A DNA stretch of 64,000 nt, taken from positions 248,001 to 312,000 of the forward strand of contig DDFF01000003.1 in the NCBI GenBank assembly GCA_002337045.1, read 5' to 3'. Position 1 is the first letter of the stretch, and every line of letters begins with the position of its first letter. Below are positions 26,105 through 33,953 of this stretch, in pieces. The notes beneath the pieces were generated by a model. It did not search any database. It was not told the DNA's origin and saw only the letters and a list, made by a program, of their open reading frames with translations. Source of the DNA: Bacteroidetes bacterium UBA1935 (lineage in GTDB: Bacteria > Bacteroidota > Bacteroidia > Chitinophagales > Chitinophagaceae). A program made the translations under genes and the position numbers.

Positions 26105-27805
26105 CTAAACCTGGAAAAGACCCAATTCAACCACATCGTTTGGTGTATTCAAAAACCAATATTCTCCTTTATCTCTTATTAGTGCGTCTATGGCTGCAGG
26201 GAGCTTCCTGCTATATTGCAATTCTGCATCGCTTACCACACCAGCATTTCGCATAGCAGTTATCTCATCTATACTCAGTACACTCAGGCTATCCAGTTGT
26301 GTTATCAGCTGTGCTTTCTTCTTCATCAGTGCATCACCACTGTATTGCTTGTCCACAAAATCCAGCGCCATACGCCTACGGATGAACACAGGCATACCCG
26401 CCTGTTTACCCGTTGCATATTCATTCAGCAAATCGGCAGATGTCTTAATGCGGAATTGTGTTGGCTTCAATACCCTGAACGGATATTCAACCGGATGTAT
26501 AGCACCTGCCACAGCACCGGCATTACGATAGGCAATGATATCCCTCAGTGTATCGGTTATCAGTTTATCAAATACATGATTGCTGATATTGCTAATAAAC
26601 TTGTATAACCTTTCCTGATCAATAGCTTTTGCAACCCCACTCTGTGCTTCTTCCGTTTTCTGCAAATGCAGTGCTTCTATTATCAGGTTCATTACCTGTG
26701 CGCATACATCGCGGTGGTGACTGTTGATGCTTACATCGGGGTTCACTATCTGTATGGGGGAACCGTCTTTCAGTTTATCCTGTGGTACTATAATGTGCTG
26801 TCCGGGATTGCGACTTATCTGTCCGCTTCCATGGCAACTCCCACAAGACACCAGTTCTACACCGTTAGGGCAACTATCACAATCCTGCTGCACCTGCCCA
26901 AGCCCACGGCAATCGGGGCAATCTGTACTTGCCTCTACAATAAAAGGGTGAGATGCTTCTTTATCTACCAACTGTGCGGCACTGTATGCACTTACAAAAT
27001 CGTCGGCAGCGGCTTTTGCCTTGCTGTAATAGCTATCATAATAGCCTTGTGTATTCCACACGCCGCCTGCGATGCTGATGGGTAAGCGGCCTAGCATGTG
27101 TGCATAGTAGCCGTGCGCATCTTCCTGCGAGAGATAATATTTCTTCTCTTCGGGTTTGTAACTGAATCGCCAGATGGTCTGCTTATCTACCCACCATGCA
27201 TAGCCATTGCGAAGAAATACAAAGTCGTCCTGCGTCAGCAGTACTATATCTTTTGTATTTACAAACCATATATCTACCTGCAGTTTATCATCTGCCTGTG
27301 CATAACCGGGCAATGCAGGTATGCGCAGCAATACCCCGTTCGGGTCTTCAACCATATTCCGAAAAGCCACATTGCAGAAATATCCTACTATATCGTGCCC
27401 GCCGAAATGATTGCCCCAGATATATTGTTCATCTTGTGCGTCTTGCAGGTTCAGGTCGTAGTTAGTATCTTGAAAGATGGCACCTGTTATTATTTCCGTT
27501 ATCTGTGCAAATGGGGCTTTCGTCAGCGGACGATATTGGCTGAAACGCCAGTTGCGGGTTGCATCGTTCTCTCTCGGGTGGCGGCTCAGTAAATGTTTAT
27601 CAAACAAGCGTTGATACTCCGGACCATAATAGCCCTGTGGATATATAGTACCCCCACCCGACAAATCTCTGAATGCAGGACAAGCACCTGTAGTATGCAG
27701 GCTGATGCCATAATACACATCGCGTTTCCGTTGCAGGGATTCTGTCATTTCACGGCTCAGTTTCACCGTTTTGTTCAGTATGGCTAATACTTCGTTTGGT
27801 TGCAT
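26105..27805 (-). CDS. Portal-like phage protein with DnaJ-type Cys-rich insertion
   Basis: 566 residues, the usual portal size. Portal-like features: a helical N-terminus, a Trp/Tyr-rich central part, and a long helical C-terminal half (KAIDQERLYKFISNISNHVF, RMALDFVDKQYSGDALMKKK). Residues 296-327 form a distinct insertion with three CxxC pairs (C296/C299, C309/C312, C321/C324) of the form CPDCRGLGQ and CGSCHGSGQ, the zinc-binding pattern of DnaJ, which has four such repeats. It lies downstream of the tail genes rather than next to the terminase, so the order is rearranged. The portal call rests on size and general pattern. Confidence 0.55.
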   Translation of the reverse strand: MQPNEVLAILNKTVKLSREMTESLQRKRDVYYGISLHTTGACPAFRDLSGGGTIYPQGYYGPEYQRLFDKHLLSRHPRENDATRNWRFSQYRPLTKAPFAQITEIITGAIFQDTNYDLNLQDAQDEQYIWGNHFGGHDIVGYFCNVAFRNMVEDPNGVLLRIPALPGYAQADDKLQVDIWFVNTKDIVLLTQDDFVFLRNGYAWWVDKQTIWRFSYKPEEKKYYLSQEDAHGYYAHMLGRLPISIAGGVWNTQGYYDSYYSKAKAAADDFVSAYSAAQLVDKEASHPFIVEASTDCPDCRGLGQVQQDCDSCPNGVELVSCGSCHGSGQISRNPGQHIIVPQDKLKDGSPIQIVNPDVSINSHHRDVCAQVMNLIIEALHLQKTEEAQSGVAKAIDQERLYKFISNISNHVFDKLITDTLRDIIAYRNAGAVAGAIHPVEYPFRVLKPTQFRIKTSADLLNEYATGKQAGMPVFIRRRMALDFVDKQYSGDALMKKKAQLITQLDSLSVLSIDEITAMRNAGVVSDAELQYSRKLPAAIDALIRDKGEYWFLNTPNDVVELGLFQV

Positions 27806-27848
27806 GGTAGCTTATTAGGTTTGGTTATTGGTATCTGATAAAACAAGC

Positions 27849-27926
27849 AGGGCAGGCACTTACGGGGCGCAGGAATATAGGTTCGGATGCGATGCACCAT
27901 AGCTACCCGCAATAAATGCCTGCCCT
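27849..27926 (-). other. Intergenic hairpin before portal-like gene
   Basis: The 10-bp repeats AGGGCAGGCA and TGCCTGCCCT enclose a 58-nt loop in the 132-bp gap between the 217-residue and portal-like genes. The loop includes one GCCCCGTAAG on the minus strand, as in the hairpin RNA at 40.6 kb, but without a good local stem. It may protect the 3' end of the upstream message. Confidence 0.45.
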
Positions 27927-27937
27927 TATGTTACTTG

Positions 27938-28591
27938 TTATAAAATGCCCTGGCAATCTGTCAGATAAAACACTTCATTGCCGGTTGTAAATTCAGGCTT
28001 GTTGAAATCAAGCGGATCGCCTTTGAATTCCAACTGGCCTTTTTTGATTTCGAGGATGTAAGAATTACCACCGCTGCCCTGCCTTTCGTAACTCAGGAAT
28101 ACATCCAAGCCTGCAGCCATAGGTTTGCCATTCTCATCTTTAGGTACTACTACGCTACCATCGCAGAAGACAAACATATAGCGCAGCATTGCGCGTTTGG
28201 TTTTTTTATCCTTCCAGAAATCGTAGTCGAAGAACAGATTTGCAGGAACTGCTGTAGGCGTAGTAATAGCTGCTGTCTCAATGGCAATCCTATCCTGGAA
28301 TGTAATGAGGCGGCTGGTAGCCATGCGTTCGCTAGGGCGGCAGTCTGCAATTTGCAGCTCTTCAAAATTCGGGTCCTGCACTTCAATATTAGCCAATGGG
28401 CTGCTGAATGTGAGGGTGTTGGCATCTATTAGTGCCTGCAAGCCTGCACAGGTGAATGGTGCCGGCAGATCTACACTGCAGGGAAAGAAGCCGATACGGT
28501 CTATATTACGTTTGCGAACCTTCAGGTCGCAACCACCGGGCTGATTGGTGGTAATGGTGATGTTGGCACAATCTGCCGGACAAAAAGCCAT
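27938..28591 (-). CDS. Phage structural protein, possible tail tube
   Basis: 217 residues, no signal peptide, Cys-rich N-terminus (CPADCANITI, PGGCDLKVRK). The middle (SRLITFQDRIAIETAAIT), the strand RYMFVFCDGSVVVPKDENG and the end (YILEIKKGQLEFKGDP) have the beta-strand spacing seen in tail-tube or major tail proteins of Bacteroidota phages. The call is tentative. A separate promoter is possible in the 143-bp upstream gap. Confidence 0.4.
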   Translation of the reverse strand: MAFCPADCANITITTNQPGGCDLKVRKRNIDRIGFFPCSVDLPAPFTCAGLQALIDANTLTFSSPLANIEVQDPNFEELQIADCRPSERMATSRLITFQDRIAIETAAITTPTAVPANLFFDYDFWKDKKTKRAMLRYMFVFCDGSVVVPKDENGKPMAAGLDVFLSYERQGSGGNSYILEIKKGQLEFKGDPLDFNKPEFTTGNEVFYLTDCQGIL

Positions 28592-28734
28592 TTGATTAAA
28601 AGTTTAGAGGTTAAAAACAAACTATCCTTGTAAAGGCAGGATAAGGCCTGAACGTATGTTTTGAATAGCATACCGGCTATGTGGCAGGAGATTTATAAAA
28701 ACAAAATTACAACATAATAAACAATTAAACAAAA

Positions 28735-29586
28735 TTAAAAACGATTACAAATTACATTGTAGTAACAAATATTACCACAAGCATCCCGCAAATAACCTGT
28801 GTATTGATACACTTCTGAATTCACATTATTATTCGGGTTTACCTTAAATACAATTGTTGTTGCAGTAGCCGAAATGGTTGGGTTGAACAATAATTCATCT
28901 GCCTTACCTGTATTTACAGCATTAGTTTGCTTGTAGTAAACCATCGGCACAGTAGTAGGCGGTGTAGACTGTGTAATGTTCAGTGTGATATAAAATGTAT
29001 TGGTTGATACATTCTTTGTCATCACAGCATTTACAAGCGTCATACCTGTACATGGCTCTGTTGGCTTCGACACATCAGACTCATAGCACATTTTTATCTT
29101 ATCGCTGCACATATCAGAGTATACACGTACCAGTACACCATTGTTGTTCAGTAACGGAATCTTGAAGCTACCTGTAGAACCTGACAGCGAAGCAACAGTA
29201 TAAGTATTCGTAGTGCTGTTTTGTGTGTACACAATACGCCAACCGCAAGGCGGGTCTGTGTAGCCTGCGTTCTTTGTGTAATGAACAACGAGATTGTATA
29301 CGCTCCCAACCTTTACCATTTGTGCGGTAAAGCTCACTTTGGCACAATCATATTCACCGGTAATGGTAAACGTCTTATAGACAGCAGGACACTCTGTACC
29401 GTCAGGTTTCACCAATACTATTTCTAGTTCGTATTGATTGGCACTCAGCCCCGTCAAGGTAAATGGGTTGTTATTTCTGTTAGTATATCCGTTCCAGCTT
29501 CCGAAAGGAAGTTGTCTGTAACGGACCTTAAAAAATTGTCCGGAAGTAAGGACAGGCTGCGGTATGGTGATAACTGCATTTGGCAT
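28735..29586 (-). CDS. Phage tail protein with fibronectin-like domains
   Basis: 283 residues, wholly beta. An N-terminal FN3-like domain (KVRYRQLPFGSWNGYTNRNN, FTLTGLSANQYELEIVLVKP) is followed by two more sandwich domains, each with Cys-containing loops (DMCSDKIKMCYES, RDACGNICYYNVIC). It clusters with another FN3 gene and two larger tail genes. Such proteins decorate tail tips or capsids and often contact host surface polymers. Confidence 0.5.
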   Translation of the reverse strand: MPNAVITIPQPVLTSGQFFKVRYRQLPFGSWNGYTNRNNNPFTLTGLSANQYELEIVLVKPDGTECPAVYKTFTITGEYDCAKVSFTAQMVKVGSVYNLVVHYTKNAGYTDPPCGWRIVYTQNSTTNTYTVASLSGSTGSFKIPLLNNNGVLVRVYSDMCSDKIKMCYESDVSKPTEPCTGMTLVNAVMTKNVSTNTFYITLNITQSTPPTTVPMVYYKQTNAVNTGKADELLFNPTISATATTIVFKVNPNNNVNSEVYQYTGYLRDACGNICYYNVICNRF

Positions 29587-29598
29587 GGGTTAAAGGTT

Positions 29599-29838
29599 TT
29601 AGGTATTAACATCAAGTAATAATGGCGTACTCTCCAGTCCATCACAACAATGACGTACAATGCGCACATTGTAAGTAACACCAGGTAAAAGGTTTGTTAT
29701 TTCAATATCGGGCAGGTAAAAGGGCGAGAGCATTGTGTAATTGGTTACTCCGCTCAGCCTGTAGCCTACGGTGTAGTAAGAAGTACATACTCCTGATGTA
29801 CTGTGATTGGTGATGGGTATAGTTACTTTTTTTGTCAT
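29599..29838 (-). CDS. Single-domain FN3-like tail protein
   Basis: 79 residues forming one FN3-like unit: a strand with YYTVGYRLSGVTNYTMLS, then DIEITNLLPGVTYNVRIVRH, the usual L-x-P-x-T-x-Y turn of FN3. A CC pair follows (RHCCDGLEST). It is 12 bp from the genes on both sides. Confidence 0.5.
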   Translation of the reverse strand: MTKKVTIPITNHSTSGVCTSYYTVGYRLSGVTNYTMLSPFYLPDIEITNLLPGVTYNVRIVRHCCDGLESTPLLLDVNT

Positions 29839-29850
29839 GGTGAAATTGTA

Positions 29851-31542
29851 TTAAATATTATAAACAAGGTTTTCAAGATGGATGGTTGTACCGCTTTCAT
29901 CAGCTGATGTTGGCGACCCTGAATAGCGTATCAGTCCCTTATTATCAATGCTCACGTATACACCGACAGGTATTGTATCATTATTAGCATTTGTCAGCAC
30001 TGCCATAATTGGTGGTCTAGCGGCAGCATCTACGATACCTATAACTTCATAATCCACAAGCACATCTTCGTCTGGCGCCTGCACTATGCTATCTGTAAAT
30101 GAATGTATGGTAAGGCTTACCTGATTTTTAGACACAAACGCTTTGCTGACATCCGGCCATACCGTCCACACACCTGTAGAGCGAACCAAGACTTCAATCG
30201 CGTCATCATTTTCGATGGCAACCGTACCATTTACAGGCGCAATACACTCAATATCTTCCTGCGTTAATGTACCTGCCACAGGTATAGCGCATACTACAGG
30301 GCTTACTAATTCCTCTGTACTATTCACCACCCTTCCATATATCCTGTTTCGGGCAATAGGGGCATCGTAGTAAAAAAATGACGGCAATACGCCTTCTGCA
30401 AATACACTGACTACATTGTAGTAACCATCAAATTCATCCGTATCGCTTATAGCGGTTACACCATTTTGAGCGCGCAGATAGTCCAGCAAAGTCGTATAAT
30501 CGTTTGCAACCAGTTGTTTACCCTCTCCGTAAAATGCCCCACCCGAATAGGATGCTGGTATAGCATACATTTTAGCAGCACCGTTATAGCTTATCGCATT
30601 GGTGCAATCTCCGCAACCAAACACTTGCCTTTGTGTACAGTCTTGCAATGAAGTTTCGAGCTTAAACAACTCTGCGCATTTATGAATCTGCTTAAAAGCA
30701 GTACCACCAGCATATTGGTATTCCTTATAGTTTACATAGTCATCTACCCATATATGGTTTGCATGCAGTTGGTTTTCTATTTCAGCCATTTTCCAGGCAG
30801 GGAAGTATTCAAAACCTTCTAACAGATATTGTGTAGTACTTTCAGACTGCTGCAGGCGGCAGTTGTAGCTTATCTCTCGTTTTATCTCTCTTGGCCTTCG
30901 TACAATGCGCCCTTTCATACTTGTAATCTTCAGGAAAGGCACAAACGAACCTGTAAGAATCTGTGTAGGGCGACCGTAATAATCGCCTGTAAATGCATCG
31001 TAGCAATCAAACTGCGAAATCAACCGTATCATCGGCTCTCCGCAATCATTCAACTTTGCCTTGCCTGCGGGCACTGTAGTACCAACACCACCATCTATCG
31101 GATTAGTTAGTACACCATCCTGCGAAACGGTTACCCCCCTTGCCGTATCGCAACACTCGCTGATGCACCACCGTTCTGTCCAGTTGGCAAACAGATAGTT
31201 ATTCGGCTCGCCAGCATTTGTAATACCAACACGTATCAGAAAGCACTTGTGCGCACACATAGCAGGGCTGAAGCTCTTGAGCCGAGCGGAGAAATAATGG
31301 AGCTGGTTAACCGGATTGGTAAAGAAGTAATAATCGAAATAAGATGTTGCGACTTCATAGATGGTATTACCATCTGTACTCCATACCTCGAAACCTATAT
31401 TATAGTTTCCTGTGCCTTTACCACCCGGGATGCTCCCTTGCAGCATCATATCGCCGGGATAAATCAGTTCCTCACAGTAACAGGGCACACCGGGAAACTG
31501 ATTGTAATACTGTAATTCTTTTTTATCGCTGAACCAAAGCAT
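29851..31542 (-). CDS. Large phage tail protein, Cys-rich
   Basis: 563 residues. The N-terminal part (GNYNIGFEVWSTDGNTIYEV, YFFTNPVNQLHYFSARLKSF) reads as a beta-sandwich. A Cys-rich stretch (RWCISECCDTARG, DCTQRQVFGCGDCT) sits in the first two thirds, and the C-terminal third has Ig-like strands ending ADESGTTIHLENLVYNI. It follows the 781-residue gene by 29 bp. Distal tail or tip function is inferred from size and its position after the tape measure. Confidence 0.5.
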   Translation of the reverse strand: MLWFSDKKELQYYNQFPGVPCYCEELIYPGDMMLQGSIPGGKGTGNYNIGFEVWSTDGNTIYEVATSYFDYYFFTNPVNQLHYFSARLKSFSPAMCAHKCFLIRVGITNAGEPNNYLFANWTERWCISECCDTARGVTVSQDGVLTNPIDGGVGTTVPAGKAKLNDCGEPMIRLISQFDCYDAFTGDYYGRPTQILTGSFVPFLKITSMKGRIVRRPREIKREISYNCRLQQSESTTQYLLEGFEYFPAWKMAEIENQLHANHIWVDDYVNYKEYQYAGGTAFKQIHKCAELFKLETSLQDCTQRQVFGCGDCTNAISYNGAAKMYAIPASYSGGAFYGEGKQLVANDYTTLLDYLRAQNGVTAISDTDEFDGYYNVVSVFAEGVLPSFFYYDAPIARNRIYGRVVNSTEELVSPVVCAIPVAGTLTQEDIECIAPVNGTVAIENDDAIEVLVRSTGVWTVWPDVSKAFVSKNQVSLTIHSFTDSIVQAPDEDVLVDYEVIGIVDAAARPPIMAVLTNANNDTIPVGVYVSIDNKGLIRYSGSPTSADESGTTIHLENLVYNI

Positions 31543-31571
31543 GGTTAATAGGGTTTACTGGTTTAGATATT

Positions 31572-33917
31572 TTATACTGTTCCTTTTAGTTGTATGTATT
31601 GGCCCAGATTGTCTGTGGGGTCGTAGCTCACTTCTATTTCTGTTATTACGCCATCTGGGTAAAACTGGAATGGCAACTTGACCTTTTCTCCTAGTGCTAT
31701 TCCTGCTGCATCATTAAACACCCCCAGCTTTCGTTTCCCATTAGCTTCCGCCTGCAGGTCTTCACAACAAAAGTCAATCTTTGCAGTCCAGTTTTGATTG
31801 AGCACGGGCTTCAGCTTAGGATCATCTATCCAATGAAACCAATCCCATAGCGTATCGTAATAGCCCGGCTCAAAATACATGGGGTAATTGACTAGCATAG
31901 CCGGCACACCATACCCTGCTCCGCCAGCAGTAGCATCTGCATAATACTCTGCATAGTGTGTGTTGCCTTTAAATATGCTTGACCATAATAGCGAGCTACC
32001 TCTTACAAAGGTTTGCGGATGATGCTTTAATAAGTCTGTGAACGGGAGTGGGATACCCAGAACAGATTGATTGTATAATGGATTGATTGCGGGCTCGCTA
32101 TATCTTAAGTCAAAACTCCTGACAGCTCTTGCATTTTCATATCCGGAATTTGTGTCCCATATCAACACCTTCGGCATTGTACAGGTTTCATCTTTCAGCA
32201 ACAATACGTGTTCTGTATACTTTTCCAGCATAGGCCTTACAACTGTCTGCATGGCAAAACCCATAAAAATACTCATCCACGATCCATTCATACATACCTG
32301 ATAGGCATCCATAATATAGTCCGTACTCACACCATCGCACCTGAACTTAGTAGCAGCAAAGGCTGTTTTCTTTTCCATTTTGCCTTCAAAAGTCGGGTTA
32401 GCGTCCGTGTTGCCAAACGACACATAGCCATCCATAAATGCCCGGGCTTCATTACCGCAGCTATCTGCCGCATCTGTATTATATACACCATCGCAGTATG
32501 CAGGCGTCTTTCTCTCATTCCATTCAAAACAGATTCCCTGCAAGAGCTTGCTTCTGTCAGCACCTTTATCTCCAAAGTCGAATATGTAATTTCCCGGTCC
32601 TTCAGTAAAAAAGTCTTTTCGCTGAAAAAACAGATAAGGGACGTAGCTCCCATTTTCATATACAGACTTCACTCTCCATTCTGCATTGTACAATAGCTTC
32701 AGTTCATCCAGAAAAGTATCTAATGTATGTAGCGGGCTGTTATCCTGTATATAGTAGTCCCTTTGATTAGGCTCGCTATAACCTGCAACAGACATATTGT
32801 AAAATCGCCTGATGCCTTTCTTGGTTTGCGGAAATAGATAACATGCATTATAGTGTGGATTAGCCGTATGTATCACACCATTATTACCTCTCGATTTATC
32901 AGATGTTTCAATATCCCATTCCTGTGCAAAAAATATGGGCGCCGTATCAGCAGAAACCTTTACCCCACACTTATCACATACATTCTGAATATAATCCCTG
33001 ATAAGCGGTGCGGGATGCTCTCTTCCACATCCTGCTGCTTCTATAAAGAAATTACCTATGTTGTCTTTAAAATTATCGGGCGATGTAAATGTGCGGAGGA
33101 AGTTTTCCAACTTATCAATTGTATCCTGCAATCCATCAACATTAATATTGCCACCAAGTTTGTTTATAAACTTAGCTATAACCAGAATGGTTTTCATAAG
33201 AAACACCAGCGGACCTAATATTGATATCACAATCGGGATGAGGCTTGTCATCATTAGCCATATCAAAAAGGCAACGTTAGCCATCAGATACCATTGTATT
33301 ACCAATTGCCCATTGGGTCTTATTTCATTGCAATAACTAAATCTGGGATGTTTTTTTGCGACACCACCGCCCTCTTCAAACCAATGTTGATGGTTATCAC
33401 TAATCAGTGTACTCTTAATACAGTTCAGCACTTCATCTTTCTGTTTGATGGTTACATCAAAAGTGCAGATACTATTTTCGCACCAACGCAGGTCGCTGCT
33501 TTTTATGGTATAGTCAAAATAATCACCACAACCGGTGTGTTCTATTTTCACATCAACACTATTCAACGGGGCGCTCACATCATCTATCAACCATTTCTTC
33601 AGGTACTGATAAGCGGCACCTTCAAATGTAATCGTTCCGCTGGCACTCTTTTGTTGTTGCAATGCGCCGGGTGTTACAAAACCGCTACCATCTCGTTCCG
33701 TAGTCCATGTAAGTTTTAGCTTATAGAGGCTACTCACATCATTTGTCACGTCCACATAATTCCCGTAATTCGGCCATTGCCTATTTGCAGGCAAGCCACC
33801 AGGAAACAACTCCAGAAATTGCGGGTTCAGGGGCTTACCGGCAGGCACACCGTAGTGTATCTGCCCCCCGGTAGCACGGAAAGTATCTGTCTGTTTTATA
33901 TAGAGTTTCAGGTTCAA
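31572..33917 (-). CDS. Phage tail/baseplate protein with internal membrane segments
   Basis: 781 residues. The start is a TTG at 33917: no in-frame ATG exists until about residue 212, an in-frame stop lies just upstream, and the N-terminal sequence (LKLYIKQTDTFRATGG) is typical of the fold. Residues about 205-260 contain two or three hydrophobic stretches (ANVAFLIWLMMTSLIPIVIS, LGPLVFLMKTILVIAKFINK). The rest is mixed, with DSCGNEARAFMDGYVSFGNT near the middle. It directly follows the tape measure, as distal tail or hub genes do. The hydrophobic part could help DNA pass the membrane. Confidence 0.55.
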   Translation of the reverse strand: MNLKLYIKQTDTFRATGGQIHYGVPAGKPLNPQFLELFPGGLPANRQWPNYGNYVDVTNDVSSLYKLKLTWTTERDGSGFVTPGALQQQKSASGTITFEGAAYQYLKKWLIDDVSAPLNSVDVKIEHTGCGDYFDYTIKSSDLRWCENSICTFDVTIKQKDEVLNCIKSTLISDNHQHWFEEGGGVAKKHPRFSYCNEIRPNGQLVIQWYLMANVAFLIWLMMTSLIPIVISILGPLVFLMKTILVIAKFINKLGGNINVDGLQDTIDKLENFLRTFTSPDNFKDNIGNFFIEAAGCGREHPAPLIRDYIQNVCDKCGVKVSADTAPIFFAQEWDIETSDKSRGNNGVIHTANPHYNACYLFPQTKKGIRRFYNMSVAGYSEPNQRDYYIQDNSPLHTLDTFLDELKLLYNAEWRVKSVYENGSYVPYLFFQRKDFFTEGPGNYIFDFGDKGADRSKLLQGICFEWNERKTPAYCDGVYNTDAADSCGNEARAFMDGYVSFGNTDANPTFEGKMEKKTAFAATKFRCDGVSTDYIMDAYQVCMNGSWMSIFMGFAMQTVVRPMLEKYTEHVLLLKDETCTMPKVLIWDTNSGYENARAVRSFDLRYSEPAINPLYNQSVLGIPLPFTDLLKHHPQTFVRGSSLLWSSIFKGNTHYAEYYADATAGGAGYGVPAMLVNYPMYFEPGYYDTLWDWFHWIDDPKLKPVLNQNWTAKIDFCCEDLQAEANGKRKLGVFNDAAGIALGEKVKLPFQFYPDGVITEIEVSYDPTDNLGQYIQLKGTV

Positions 33918-33953
33918 GGTTGTAAGGATTTAAAATGTTAGTTTTTTCGGTTA

